A DNA stretch of 64,000 nt from assembly GCF_000801105.2 (NCBI RefSeq), contig NC_079514.1, forward strand, positions 17,958,293 through 18,022,292, in the 5' to 3' direction. Origin of the DNA: Raphanus sativus (lineage: Eukaryota; Streptophyta; Magnoliopsida; Brassicales; Brassicaceae). This document shows positions 39,015 to 51,813 of the stretch, one piece after another. Position 1 is the stretch's first letter. Each line of letters begins with the position of its first letter. Below the pieces are notes generated by a model. The model saw nothing but the letters and a program-made list of their open reading frames with translations, had not been told where the DNA came from and ran no database searches. A program made the translations under genes and the position numbers.

Positions 39015-41640
39015 GAAATCATAGTACGTGTTGTGTTCGTGTTGACGTTAGTCAATTTTGGATTTGTAAATGGTCAAATCTATGATGTCCTTAAATTTGG
39101 TGCTAAGGGAGATGGTACTACCGATGATTCAAAGGTATAATATTGCAAAAACATAATCTCAATTTTTCCATTAAAATATTATCTATTTTTTTAAAAAAAA
39201 TTATAACACGACTCTTTAGTTTAAACTCTATCAAGAGAAGCTATAATAATTTCCAGCGAAAAAGAAAAAAAGAAAATTATAAGCCTATAAAATTTAGAAT
39301 CATGTTTATTTTTGGAAAAGAAAAGTGATGACAGTGTCCGAGTCGGCATCCGATCCGACCAGTCAACCACTAAGTACGCCGAGTCGGCATCCGGTCCGGT
39401 TTTTAAAACATTGGATGACACTGAAATTTTGAGATAATTTTCTTGCACTATAAATAATTTTGAATCAAATTTTTTTTTCATTAAATGAATGTTCTAAAGG
39501 ATTGGCCATGATTCCCAGCCATGATTGGCGCCATGTTTTTGTATAACGGTTTTTTTCTTTTTGAAAAAGATAATAATGGTTTTCTTGTTAAAAACTTTTA
39601 GTAGTCTAACCAAAAAATGATCTAGCCATATATTTACTATTATTTTTCTATTGTTACTCGTTCCTACAAGTAGATCATAATTTTGTTACAAATATTTAGT
39701 TATTCCTCTACTAATTTGTATAAATTTGTTTCTTTCTTTTGGGAAAAGGCTTTTGTAGAAGCATGGAAAGCTATGTGCAGTAGTGGTGGGAATAATAAAA
39801 CACTCCTTATTCCTTCAGATAATACCTTTTTACTACAACCTCTAGTGTTTCAAGGTCCTTGTAACTCTCCATCTGTACAAGTTCAGGTAACACTGAAAGA
39901 TTAATATTTTTAAAATCCATTTGAAAACTTATTTATTAGAAAACGTTTATGTGTTGATTTGGAATGTATTTTTGATCAACTATACAGTTGGAAGGAAAGA
40001 TTGTCGCCCCTCTTAACAAAGAAGCATGGTCAGATTTGAAGTCATGCGAATGGGTCAGTTTTAATAAAATCATCGGTCTAACGATCCTTGGTTCAGGAAC
40101 AATCAATGGACGTGGTTCATCTTTCTGGGAGGTGAAATATTTTAAAATATTAAAAGAAGTGAAATTTTTGTGGTTGTATTTATAATCAGAAAATGTGGGT
40201 CTAATGTTTTTTTCTTTCTCATATTCATTCAATCCAGGACAATACGCCAGCTTCTAAACACCCTACTGTGAGTACATATAGTTTTTATATATTAAATTGA
40301 CTTTAAAATTCCGCTACTAAAAGCTCATAGCGAAAGCTTCTCTTTTATATTGTAGCAATTGCATTTTCAAGGATGCAATAATCTTGAAATAAATGGAATA
40401 ACCTCATTCGATAGCCCGAGAAACCATATCTCAATCAACGATTGCAGACAAGTCAAAATCACCCAGATAAAACTTATAGCGCCTGGTGATAGTCCTAACA
40501 CCGATGGAATTGATATTTCAGCATCAACTGATGTTGAAATATATGACACTATGGTTGGAACAGGTACGTAGTTAGATATCTCTCCTTTTTGGGATCACTA
40601 AATTTCCAATTTAAATGGTATAATATGGCTATACGTATTTCAAAATCTTTGCAGGAGATGATTGTGTAGCTTTGAACAGTGGAAGTATAAATATCTCCAT
40701 CACAAGGATGCAATGTGGTCCTGGACATGGAATAAGGTATATCTTTGATTGTGTATGTTTTCTTGGACATGGAATGAGGATGCAATGTGGTCCTGGATAT
40801 TAATTTTTAGGTTTTATAACAAATTTGTTCTTTACGTTTATGATTATATTAGTGTGGGAAGTTTAGGAAAAGATGGGGAAGAATCTATAGTTGAGAACGT
40901 CCAAGTGACTAACTGCACTTTCAACGAGACGAACAATGGAGCGAGAATTAAGACATGGCCGGTAATAAATCTTTAATTATATTTGTCTATATAAGAATGA
41001 AATGAAGTGTTTTTTCAAAAAAAGAGAGAGAGAATTAAATGGAGTGGTGGTAATAAATCTTTAATTAAATTTGTCTATATAAGAATGAAATGAAGTGTTT
41101 TTTTCAAAAAAAGAGAGAATTATATGGAGTGTATAATAATGATACGACTTGTTTTACTTATTTTTATTTAATTTTAATGTTTAGAACGGAAAAGGATATG
41201 CAAGGAATATAGTTTTCAAGGATATCATACTCACTGAAACCAAAAATCCAATTATAATCGATCAACAGTATATAGACAAGGGACGTATCGACGTAGAGGT
41301 AAGTTATTTTCTTTCTTTCAGTAAAATATAAAACTTCTAAGTAGAATTTAGGTTTGCCCAAAAAAAAGTAGAATTTAGGTTATTTTATTTTTGTATATTT
41401 TTTATTTAATAGGAATCATCAGCAGTGGCCATTAGCAACGTGACATTCGTGGATTTTCGTGGAACGTCACGACAAGATGAGATTATAAAGATAGATTGCA
41501 GCGAAGTCACATCTTGCAAAGATATCGTTCTAGATAGAATTGATATTACTACGATTGATGGAAAGAAGCCAATAGTTGAATGCAGTAACGCGTATGGAAA
41601 TTCAACCAATGCTTATGATGGTTGTTTGAAGACACAGTAA
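39015..41640 (+). CDS. Polygalacturonase-like protein (GH28), copy 2
   Basis: Same nine-exon structure as copy 1: 39015-39134, 39749-39886, 39988-40131, 40238-40267, 40356-40563, 40655-40736, 40853-40961, 41185-41298 and 41413-41640. It gives 390 readable codons ending KTQ. NTD, GDDC, GHGISVGS and RIK are intact and no stop or frameshift is seen, so the mature enzyme should be complete. As in copy 1, the first readable exon has GTG where copy 3 has ATG, and the true 5' end is not found. A predicted secreted wall enzyme; endo or exo action cannot be told from the motifs alone. Confidence 0.87.
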
Positions 41641-41813
41641 TATATCTTTATATTATTGAAGCCTACACACAAGCCCAACTTGTGATCCATTAGAAAGTTT
41701 AAGTAACATGTAATAGGTTTTCTAGAAGTGATACAAATATGTCTTTATATGCTTGTAGTTGGAATCTTTGCTGCTCCTAGTAGCAGCCCCAATTAAACTA
41801 TTTATATGAAATC

Positions 41814-41819
41814 AATAAA
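41814..41819 (+). terminator. Poly(A) signal of polygalacturonase copy 2
   Basis: AATAAA at the position equivalent to 10,010, about 175 bases after the stop. Confidence 0.5.
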
Positions 41820-42336
41820 TTATATTAGATTCCTAAAGTCTCTCTTTCTTTCTCTTTGCGTTTCAATAAAGCTCTTTGAACTATTTTTAGTTTATGTTCA
41901 ATAATGTCTTTAAAACACAAATCTACCTTGTTTTTGAAATGTTCTTATGATATTAGAACACCAGGGAGTAAATCCTTGGCTTTAAAGATTTTGTTATCAC
42001 GCTTCTTATCAACAATGGAAGACTCATGGTGTGGAAAACAGCAAACGTCAGTTCAAGAAACAGCCTTCAAGGAGGAGACCTTCAAATCGAGATGTTCAAG
42101 TTCTACTTACTAGTGGGTTATCTACAGTCACCAGAACGTGGGTTATTTGCAAGTTTTTCCAAAACGAAAAAACAGTTTCATAAATATTTCCTAAACTTTT
42201 TTAAAAGAACTAATAATTATATTCAAACTGAAGAAAGAAAAAAATTATGAATAGTAATTTATTCAAACCTCAAATTAAGAAGTCATTATATTTATTAACA
42301 TATTTAAAAAGTGGAACATCTCATCAATTCGGTTGA

Positions 42337-43395
42337 TATTTCATGGAATCTGGATTGGCTTAATGCATATGTTTATCCAGAAGATGTGAAAATCATTAAA
42401 GATATAGCGATCAGTCGATCTCATCTCCCTAGTTTCTAGGGATGGCATTCGACACAATCATGTATCTTTACAATAAAATTAGGATATAGAACATAAACAA
42501 TGTACCCGGACAAGGGACAAAAACATGAATACTACGGACCATATACTAAGCCGTTATTGGGACATGTATGGAAACTGAGATGCTCACCAAAACTGAGGCA
42601 TTTTGTTTGGCAAGTTATATCAGCTATATTACCGTTTATAAAAAAATTAACAAGCGCGGAGGATTGAATGTGATACACGGTGCATAGTAGAGGAGGAATC
42701 CATCAATCATGTGATATTTGAGTGTCCAATGGCTCTTGCAAACTTTGGCTTTGTCTAAGATTTCCCCCCCCCCCCCGGCACCCCCATCCCCCACCACATA
42801 ATTTTTAATTAGCTTCTGTCTTTACCAATATTGACTATCTGTTTTGGAGACTTCCACAAGATCATGATTTTAGTTATTTTCCTTGGATTATGTGGTACAT
42901 ATGGAAAACATAAATGATAAAATTTATACTAACATGAATGGCAACCAATAAGTTTCTTCGTATAGCGGAAGTGGAAGGAGCTGGATCAGATCATATACAC
43001 AAAGGAACAAAATAGGTTTGTACCGAATCCTCATTGGCAAACTATGGACTTAACAAAATATTTATGTGTTGATACCGCTTGACATAAGCAAGATCCATTT
43101 ACAGGTCAGGGGTGGTTCTGCAAAACTCTAGGATCAGAAGACAAGATGTTCGGGGGGGGGGGGGGGGATGAATCGCTGAACGAAGCCTTTCACCTTTACA
43201 TGCAGAATATGAAACTCTGGTTTGAGTTATGGAGTGCATGAAGACTTTACAATTTTCTGAGGTGTTTTTGTGACATACTCTTCTAAATTTGTGAAGATGG
43301 TGTCGACATCTGATGAATGACTAGCTTTTTGTACACATATGGAGAAATTTCGGCGGAATAAGACTTTATATCATAACAAGCATTAAGAGAAATCT
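42337..43395 (+). pseudogene. LINE ORF2 3' fragment, unit 2
   Basis: Copy of the 10,531-11,600 remnant with the same zf-RVT and RNase H pieces. It has an extra 11-base loss near 42,981 and a G run of about 14 near 43,150, where unit 1 has an interrupted run. Confidence 0.7.
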
Positions 43396-43985
43396 TCTAA
43401 GATGAATATCACATGCTCAAGTATTCATATTTGGGGCTAATCTTTCAAAACCTATTTGAATCCTAAATCTAACAAAGGTATTTACTCAGACATAGCCAAG
43501 CAAAGCATCATAACAATTAAATAAAATTGCATAGAATAGAATAGATGGAAATAAATGTGTTCAAGAAAGCTCTCAATAGTAACTCTCTCTCTCACAAAAC
43601 AATGGTGTAAAAACCTTAGGTAAAAACTGTGTCTAAAAGCGTATATGTGCCAAAACACTTAGGCAAGACATAAATACTACATAATTAGGTTAAAACTCGT
43701 CAGTGATATTTTGGTAAATAGATGGAATGTTGGGTTTCAAGTCGACTGTGACCAAACTGGACTTCTGCGTTTTTCCCATCGTTATCACTGAAGGTGTATC
43801 GATCAACGCGTCTCTTTGTGTCGACCTCGGGTGGCGATATGGTCATCTCGGGTGAAATCTCTAAAGTGTTCCCAAATACTCCAAAATCACTATCTTTTCT
43901 CCAATTGCTCCTGAACATGTAAATATGCTATCTAGACTCCAAAACAAATTAAATATATCCTAAAATTCTTATATATCATGACTAA
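43396..43985. other. Unassigned spacer, unit 2
   Basis: Counterpart of 11,601-12,190. No gene is seen. Confidence 0.3.
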
Positions 43986-45639
43986 AATTGGGTCAAATTC
44001 ATGGTGTATCATTCATGAATAAAAATTCACGTTCCATGCACAGCTCTGGTGTCAGGTTGTACGGCGTAAGAATCACAGGCCATAATGAATATTTCCTTCC
44101 AGACATTTCAAATGGACTAAATCCTTCTACGCATAACCCAAGATAAACATTCTGACTATTACTTGCGAAATCTGGGTGTACTTTGTTCAAATGTTTCCAC
44201 GCTATTGCATCTGATGGATGAACGATCTCACCATCCTTCTGGACATGTTATGCATGTCATCTCATCGCTCCAGCAGTCTCCTGAGATTGATATAACTGTT
44301 TCAGCATGTCCGTAATTGTTAGGTACCACATCCTTTGGTACAGTACCCTATTCCTCTCACGTCCTTGCGGTTTGAATCTTGGCTTCTTGCAGAAACGACA
44401 CTCTTCCAGGTTCTCATCATCTTTCCAGTAGATCATGCAATTTTCTATGCAAACGTATATCCTCTCTGATGGCAATCCAAGACTATGAACCAATTTATGA
44501 ATCTCATAATAAGATTCAGCTGACACGTTGTCTTCTGGCAAATACTCTTTAAAAAATTCAGCCCATGCATCCATACAATTCTCAGATAAATTATAATATG
44601 TTTTAATATTCATCATTCTAGCTGCAAGTAACAATTTAGAGAGTCTTTCTCTACAATCAGCGTAGATTGGTTGATTTACAGCATCAAACATTTCATAAAA
44701 CATTTTTGCTTTCAAGTTAGGTTATTCAGCATTAAGAGCAGTTTGATCAGCTATTGTTGTAGTTGTTTCTAAAAATTCATCTGCAACCATGTCGTCAATC
44801 ATATCATAATCGACCGTCAACTCCTCATCATTTTCATTATGCAACTGAATTGGTTCTTCGTTAGCAGCCATAATATTACTATTACTACTACTAGCTTCAT
44901 TTCTATCATGACTCTCTCCATGTTGAAACCATATATAGTAATTTGGTGTAAAACTTCGATTTACTATTGACAAATTTTGTATTCTTGCACTTCTGACTTG
45001 GACAGAACACCTTACCGGTTTCTTGCGTGAGTGGTGTAGAACCAGCTTGGAACATGAATATCTCCACACCGTTGAGAAATGCATCCGTTACTCTCCTGTC
45101 AGAATCTTTGTGCGTGTACATCCAACTACGTAACTTGTATAAACTGCCCCGAACATTTTTTTAGGTTTCACATTTTTGATCTCTTTTTTTGTGTGACTTT
45201 GAAAATGATCAAATGTCATCTTTATAGGAGATTCCAAGTTTAGGTTGGTGAAATTGTACAACTATCTTACAACTACAAAGTTTACAACTTTTTAAGTTCC
45301 AGTTTACAACTATTTTACAAAGCTTTTACAACGAAATTAGTTTGGCATAGTCCTCTAAAAACACGTTTTCACCAACTACTTAACTGAATAGTTATTAAAA
45401 CAAAGTAAAATATAACTATTGTAAATTGGTTGTTCTTTTACCATATTTTTACAACGTTATTCATTTTCGTCTGTATGTAGACGTAACTTTACGTCAATTT
45501 TACGACGAAATGGTTACTTGTAACCTTAAGTGGATTTTACTACGAATTTTTATTTCGATGTAAACGCGACGTTGTTATTACGACTCAATATTTTCACAGT
45601 TAAATTTCGTAGTAATGCCAATATTTTTTTGTAGTATAA
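43986..45639 (-). pseudogene. CACTA transposon remnant, unit 2
   Basis: Minus-strand transposase-associated domain (45,121-44,906) and tnp2 part (44,715-43,999), better preserved than in unit 1. The stretch from MKAKMFYEM to SQETAGAMR is open for 152 codons. It is followed by the same two stops and then HPSDARAWKH and NKVHPDFASN. The decayed 5' terminus (TTTTTTTGTAGTA on the plus strand) is at about 45,639. The 3' part is missing. Confidence 0.8.
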
Positions 45640-45712
45640 TTGCAAATCTCCCAAAGTTATTTACGAAAGTAAATAAAATAAACGTGAGGAAAGGTCTATC
45701 ATGACAGGTTGA

Positions 45713-45925
45713 TACGGGTGTCAATTCGGGCTGGCCCGGCCCGGCCCGGCCCAAACCCGTTAAGCCCGTAAATATTTGAGTCCGGCTCAGCCCGGTTCAA
45801 AAATATTTTGGGCCTATAATTCAAAATCTGGCCCGGCTCTTATAGGGCTATAGGGCTTTTAGGGTTTTTTTAGACTTTTCGAAAAATAATTTGTCATTGT
45901 CATTTCTAGTGTTTCATAATTTTAT
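45713..45925. mobile_element. Truncated hAT-type element, unit 2
   Basis: The left end of the element seen complete at 13,907-14,721, with its better-kept flanking 8-mer CAGGTTGA (45,705-45,712). It breaks off after about 200 bases and continues directly into sequence matching 18,421 of unit 1. A deletion therefore removed the rest of the element and the following DNA. Confidence 0.75.
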
Positions 45926-46207
45926 GTAAAATACAATTTGAAAGTATTGTTTTGTAAAATTTAGTTTTGATAAATCTTAAACACATAAAAGGACTTTTTT
46001 AAATATATCAAAATAAAAAAACTAAATAATTTGGCATTTAAAAACTAAAATCTACATCAAAATCAAAAACCACAAATTCAGAAACAAAAACTAAAAGTTG
46101 ACAATTAAAATCCAAAAATTATACACTATTTGTCCAGGATCTTGTGATCAAGTGGTAAATATAGAGGTTTAGGACACTAACAGATTTTAGACACCAACAA
46201 AATATGT

Positions 46208-46663
46208 TTGGTTTTATAAAAAGTTAATTTTAGTGACAAATGCATGTGTATTAATTGACATGAATAAAGATAATATGATCATGTATATAATAAATAATTA
46301 TATATAATATGTACTATAATTAAAATTTTATTTTAATAATTTTATGTTTATCTATTAGATTAGATAATTGAACGTAAATTAATATAATACAATTTTGGCC
46401 AAAAATAAATAAAACAGTTCCGATATATATTATGTTGTTATCTGAAAATAATATTTTTAATCATAAATATTAAAAATTAATTTCAATAATAGTCATGGAT
46501 ATATATATTGTAATGAGAAACTTAATTATAGATACATATATCGCCAATTTAAAAATTTAAGAGTATAAACATAACTTATCATGATAATTATTGAAATAAT
46601 AATATATGTATCAATAAATATTTATAAGATTATTAAGCCCGCATGAGCGGGCCAACCATCTAG
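46208..46663 (+). mobile_element. Helitron remnant, 3' end only
   Basis: AT-rich sequence not found in unit 1 ends with the hairpin GCCCGC-ATGA-GCGGGC (46,637-46,652), then CCAACCATCTAG and a T. This is a canonical Helitron 3' terminus. Unit 1 homology resumes exactly after it (TAATAAAG; compare about 25,956). No 5' TC end is visible on the left, where unit homology stops at 46,207. Confidence 0.65.
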
Positions 46664-46852
46664 TAATAAAGAAATCGCTAAAAAGAAACTCAATAATTCA
46701 CAATAAGATAACAATACACGATTCTACCACTTTTATTTGTTTTTTGGAATAAGTCTATCTTAACTAGGAGTAAAAATTAATAAACAAACAATAAAATAAT
46801 AACGAGCATTGCTGTTACAAAAATGCCAATCATAACTTTTGGTCTCGCACGT

Positions 46853-46859
46853 TATATAA
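46853..46859 (+). promoter_or_regulatory. TATA box of glycosyltransferase copy 2
   Basis: TATATAA 49 bases before the ATG, in a promoter segment nearly identical to copy 1. The Helitron remnant ends only about 190 bases upstream, so the promoter is truncated on that side relative to the ancestral unit. Confidence 0.55.
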
Positions 46860-46907
46860 GAACCGACAAAAAAGAAGTCTAAGAAGAAGAAAAAAAAAAG
46901 TTGAACA

Positions 46908-48315
46908 ATGAGTTCTTCGTCTTCCTCTTCTTCTTCTTGGTCTCGCAGTAAATGTCTTGATTCAGAATTTATGTTCGGGCAAAGGGAAGTAAAAAGAATC
47001 TTGATTCTGTTTCTTTGTTTGTCTGCTTCATGTCTTGTTTTAAAACGAGATTTATACAAAGCAGCTTATCCTCTGCAACGACTTAGTGTCAACAATCTCA
47101 GTTCTCTTGTCGCTTCTCCCTCCTCTCCACCATTGCCAAATATCAACTCATCAGAGATTTCTCAAGAAACAGTAAGTTCTTATACAAAACTCTGTTCATC
47201 TGATCTCTAGGGTTTGAATCTGTAGTCTTTTGTCTAATTTTCCTTTTGTCTAATTTGTTGTTGCTTCAGGCCAAACCAAAGATCAGTTTCAAGGGGATTT
47301 TAGAGAATGCTACGATGAAGAACAATACAGTGATTATAACGACACTGAATCAAGCTTGGGCAGAGCCAAACTCTTTGTTCGATCTTTTCCTAGAGAGTTT
47401 TCGTATCGGGCAAGGAACACAACAACTGTTGAAACACGTAGTAGTGGTTTGCTTGGATCACAAGGCGTTTGAACGATGCTCAAAACTTCATACTATTTGT
47501 TACCAAATTGAAACCTCAGAAACTGATTTCTCCGGAGAGAAAGTTTACAACACTCCTGACTATCTCAAGATGATGTGGCGCAGAATCGAGCTTCTTACAC
47601 AAGTTCTCGAGATGGGTTTCAACTTCATATTTACGGTATTAATCAATGGCGGCTTTAATTCTTTATTTCTCTGTAATATATTTTTTTTAATGAGTAAGGA
47701 GGTTTTTTATCCGTAGGACAGTAAATCTCCTAAGGTAAGGTCAAACTATGTAGTTCAATTATCATTTATAGAGTAGATCTCTCTTAACGAGACTTGATTT
47801 AGTGGTTTTGATTTGTTTATGTAAATTTATAGGACGCAGACATAATGTGGCTTCGAGATCCATTTCCTCGGCTATATCCAGATGGAGATTTTCAAATGGC
47901 ATGTGACAGATTCTTTGGGGATCCTTTCGATTCAAACAATTGGGTCAATGGTGGCTTCACATACGTCAGATCAAACAATAGAAGTGTTGAGTTTTACAAA
48001 TTCTGGCACAAATCTCGTCTAGACTATCCAGAGTTACACGACCAAGATGTGTTCAATAGAATCAAGCACAAGCCTTTTATTACAGAGATTGGGATTCAAA
48101 TGAGATTCTTTGATACCGTTTACTTTGGTGGGTTTTGTCAAACTAGTAGAGACATAAACTTGGTTTGCACGATGCATGCAAATTGTTGCATTGGATTAGA
48201 GAAGAAGCTTCATGATCTGAATCTCGTTCTTGATGATTGGAGAAAGTATCTGTCTTTGTCAGAACATGTTCAGAACACGACTTGGAGTGCTCCTATGAAG
48301 TGTTTGGAGGACTGA
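46908..48315 (+). CDS. GT77-like nucleotide-sugar glycosyltransferase, copy 2 (intact)
   Basis: Three exons (46908-47171, 47270-47635, 47833-48315) give 370 residues, the usual size for plant Nucleotid_trans-domain proteins related to the Arabidopsis At4g15970 type. A poly-Ser N-terminus precedes a single membrane anchor (residues about 31-45), as expected for a type II Golgi protein. The donor-binding DxD motif is D211-A-D213 in FTDADIMWLRDP, and GGFTYVRSNN and DQDVFNRIKHK follow. Splice sites are GT-AG and the frame is clean. The acceptor and sugar are unknown; related GT77 enzymes act on wall polysaccharides or glycoproteins. It is the only complete copy in the window. Confidence 0.88.
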
Positions 48316-49550
48316 GGATTTTTTTTAAATACAGATTTGGATTAAAAGTGTATTAAGGATGAAAAATAAATAAATGTATTAAGAATGAAGTGTCTTTAAG
48401 GACTTTAATCTAATAATTTTTCTTTCTGATTGTATTTCTCAGAAATTTAATAAATGTTAAATTGTTTTGAGTCGCAGTTCATAAATGTTAATACTTTGGT
48501 AGCAATTCAATTTTATATGTAGGTCGGTTCCAACGGCCTGAGTTGGGGTCTGATATCAATAATTATGAGAAACTTGAGTTGGATTGGGCTAAACTAAAGT
48601 TTAGTACTATTTGAAATCCAACACACTAAAGAAATTAATTCTGCATTTTCAAATATAAGACTAAGCAATGTCTTAACTGACAATATTGGAGAATTATGTA
48701 ATGAAGAATAGTATTTTTGGATCTTACCTTTCCGTCAGAGTTCCTTCAGCTTCCTATATGCATCATATATGACATTATTAGATAGAATTACTGCTTAAAT
48801 TCCTTCTTTAACTTCCCAAGTACATATCTGACAAATGCCATGTTTATCATCGACTTGACACAAAAAAAAATTCCCTGTATTCTTTCTCCATCTCTTTAGT
48901 CGTAAATAATGCTTCCTACTGATGGAGTAGACTTCCATAACCACCGGCGGTCCGGTTTGTGTTTTTTCTTACTCCTTTCTTCTGTGCATGTCTTTTTTTA
49001 TCAAAGATTAAAATTTCTCTGGTGTAAACCTAGATCTAGATTTACAGATATGAGCTCGGAGTGATGGTTGTTGTCAGTGTTATCTCACTTAGAACTTTTC
49101 CTTCGGTTCTAATTGGGATTCTCTTCTTCTCTTGTGTTCCTAGCATATCTGCTTGTGCATAGTGTTTGTCTATTGTGGTGGATTCTTCGTAGTCGGGAAG
49201 ATGTGCGTATCCTTGTCATTGGTTGTTATGGCTGATTTCTGTTGGGTTTGGTGAAATTTCTGGCTCATGGTTCAAAGATTTGGAGCTAGGGCTCTTCCGC
49301 TCCTTTCCCTGGAGGGTTTTGAGGTAAAATGGTCTTCTTCCTCCTAGGTTTGTTTTTATGTTGTTGCTCATTGCTCGTGAGGTCGTGTACCAAAGAAGTA
49401 TAAAAAGTTTCAAAGTTTCCAAAAAATAAGTTCGATTGATGGTTTGTGCTTATCTCTTTTATGGTTAAGGGCAAACAAAATTATGTTCGCTTTAGGCGTC
49501 TCACGAGTCCTGACCGGCACTGTAATTTAATCTTGTTGTGTTTCCTATTA
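48316..49550. other. Downstream region of glycosyltransferase copy 2
   Basis: Counterpart of 32,802-36,215 without the MITE and the 1.6-kb segment. No gene is seen. Confidence 0.45.
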
Positions 49551-49964
49551 GGGACTATCACATCAAGGACAACATGCCTGCCAAGATATTTGGAGGCATC
49601 TCAGTGGGACAGACGTGTGTCAGGTCTGTAAAGGAGGGATCGAGACAATATTACATGTACTTCGTGATTGCCCTGCGATGGAGGGGATATGGAGTAGAAT
49701 TGTTCAAGCCACAAAGAGACAGGCTTTCTTCTCGATGCCTTTGTTTGAATGGATCTATAGAAACCTAAGTGGTCATGATGTGAGAGATGGGATTCTTTGG
49801 GCAACTACATTCGCATTGGCTGTCTGGTGGGGTTGGAAGTGGAGATGCGGGAATGTATTTGGAGATACACGGCTTTGGAGGGACAGAGTGCAGTTCCTAC
49901 GGAACCTAGCTAAGGAAGTGATATCAGTTACGGAGAAGGAAAATAATGGCATAAATAATCACTA
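49551..49964 (+). pseudogene. LINE ORF2 C-terminal fragment, unit 2 end
   Basis: Same fragment as 36,215-36,605 but better kept: DIWRHLSGTD and VCQVCKGG, then ETILHVLRDCPAMEGIW and ALAVWWGWKWRCGNVFG are open over about 127 codons. It is too short to act and is truncated at both ends. Confidence 0.8.
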
Positions 49965-50628
49965 TTTTGATAACAAAAAAAATAAAATGTATGTATGAAA
50001 TAAAATAAAATAAAATTGAACACTAATGTAACAGTAATTTTTATAGATAAATAAAGTAAAATATGTTTTATTAAACAATAACAAAATAATAATCTTAATG
50101 ATATTATGAGGTACTCTCTTCACTATCTAAGAGTAATGATGTTTTAAAGATTTAGAGTAAAATAAAATCTTATGTCATATCCAGTGACCCACTATGGCCA
50201 AGATTATTTTCCTCTGAAAAAGCATTTTTTGATGGAAGTATTGTAGCATCTATTACACTACTAAAAGGAGAATAAGATCCACAGATAGGTTGTCCACGTC
50301 GTCACTTTAAATCAACCAATCATGTTATTTCTTTTTGACACGTCATCTGAGCTTTGCGATTTAATAAAAACTGACGGAAAATAAGTTGGGGCATGAAGTC
50401 CATTATCATTTATCAGTGAGAGACGGAGACCTTTGCTCTTCCTCTTCTTCATTACGTTTCACGATTTGGACCTTGAACAATCAATACATCCTCCACTTCG
50501 TCTCCCTTTGCTCTCATTTATGGATTCGATTTGTTTTTCTCATCCTGATTTTATTTATAAAACTCTCGATCGGAGTTTTATTTCGATCAAACTTCATTAT
50601 ATATACTCATTAGTACATCGCAATTGCC

Positions 50629-50906
50629 ATGAGTTCCAACGGAAAATCCACGTTATCTGGTGATCTCCGCTCGGAGAACCCAAAAGGCATTGAGGCTGAC
50701 TCCTTCTCCGGTCAGATCAAGTCCATTGTCACACCCGATGTCTCTTNNNNNNNNNNNNNNNNNNNNNNNNNNNNNNNNNNNNNNNNNNNNNNNNNNNNNN
50801 NNNNNNNNNNNNNNNNNNNNNNNNNNNNNNNNNNNNNNNNNNNNNNGATCCAGATTCGTGGGCGAATCCTTCTCACCCGGGGGGACCTGATGCAGCAACA
50901 TCATAG
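50629..50906 (+). other. Open frame start next to an assembly gap
   Basis: An ATG at 50,629 opens a frame beginning MSSNGKSTLSGDLRSENPKG that is cut by the gap. Sequence after the gap stays open for a short distance. I recognise no domain; it could be another captured piece or retrotransposon gag debris. Confidence 0.3.
50747..50846. other. Assembly gap (100 N)
   Basis: Exactly 100 N, a conventional placeholder, so the true missing length is unknown. It lies inside the Helitron. Confidence 0.98.
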
Positions 50907-50939
50907 CTTAAACAGCAAGTTTCCATTTTCTAGTTATTT

Positions 50940-51260
50940 CCTTTTTACTTAAGATTTGTGTTTTGCCTTTTTATTAGGTTTAAGAGTCCTATATAAGGAA
51001 CTCTCTTATGGCTTTTGTAAGATAGATTGATTTGAATAAGAATTCAGTTTTCTTTTAAGAGCTTTCTCAAGCACTGCGAAGAGTATTCGCAATCCTAAGA
51101 GTTCTAACGAACACTGCGAAGAGTATTCGCGCCCTTTATCCCGTTTTTGAAGTTACCTTCAAGAACACGTCACCAGCTTCTCGATCAAACCCTTGATCTT
51201 GAAGTTTCATAGCTTCCGCTCTCCATCAGATTTCCATTGATGTTACACCGTGATTCTAGC
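50940..51260 (+). repeat. LTR-like segment inside the Helitron
   Basis: A TATATAAGG box at about 50,992, a T-rich leader and two copies of CACTGCGAAGAGTATTCGC (about 51,074 and 51,112) give the look of the R-U5 part of a retrotransposon LTR. No partner LTR or coding region is present. Confidence 0.4.
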
Positions 51261-51765
51261 TATTCCATAAAAAAAGTTGCAGTCAATTCAGTATATTTGC
51301 AGTCAGAGATAAGTTTAAGTTGATATCATAAATTTTTAGATCATGGTTCCGGAAAGGAGTAAGAGCATTCTCTGGTTTTAGTATGGTTTGTTGATATTAT
51401 GGCATGGTTATTTGAATGATATATTATGTTTATCCACATACCTGTTCTTGAATTGATCGTAATTTAATAAATACATGTGCTTCCGTACGATAGGTGGGAA
51501 GTTTGGATGTTATAAAAGCTAAAACGACAGCAGTGTTAAGAGTAGCGTAAGTGGAAAGCATATGAGGAGTCCGTTTGATTACCAAAAAAAATAATTGAGT
51601 TTGAGCTTTGTGTTTAGGACAGTGTCGTAAGTTGTGTTTAGTTGAGTTTGATAATCATATCAATGAATTATTACATTTTGTGTGTATGTGAATTGTTCCA
51701 TTTTACTTACTGCTCTCTTCATTTTACTGTTCAGTTTCTGACTGTGTTATCTCTGTTTCTTCTAG

Positions 51766-51813
51766 GATACAGATGTAGAGAAGCTCCAGCAACGCTACTA
51801 CTCTAATCTCAAG
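51766..51813 (+). pseudogene. Unidentified captured exon
   Basis: A 48-base open piece between TTCTAG and GGTTCT encodes DTDVEKLQQRYYSNLK. The acceptor is good and the donor is weak (AAG|GTTCTG). It could come from the kinase gene or a third source; I do not recognise it. Confidence 0.35.

Larger units (their letters stand above)
36622..49964. repeat. Tandem unit 2
   Basis: The second copy of the polygalacturonase/LINE/CACTA/glycosyltransferase unit. It lacks both LTR retrotransposons, the MITE and the Helitron, so it is the empty-site reference for three of those insertions. It has lost about 4.3 kb (equivalent of 14.1-18.4 kb) and the region equivalent to 18.7-25.95 kb, where a Helitron 3' end now stands. 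Confidence 0.85.

Noticed and set aside
50629..50952. 107-codon frame across the N gap
   Set aside because: The middle third is unknown sequence, so the frame cannot be trusted.
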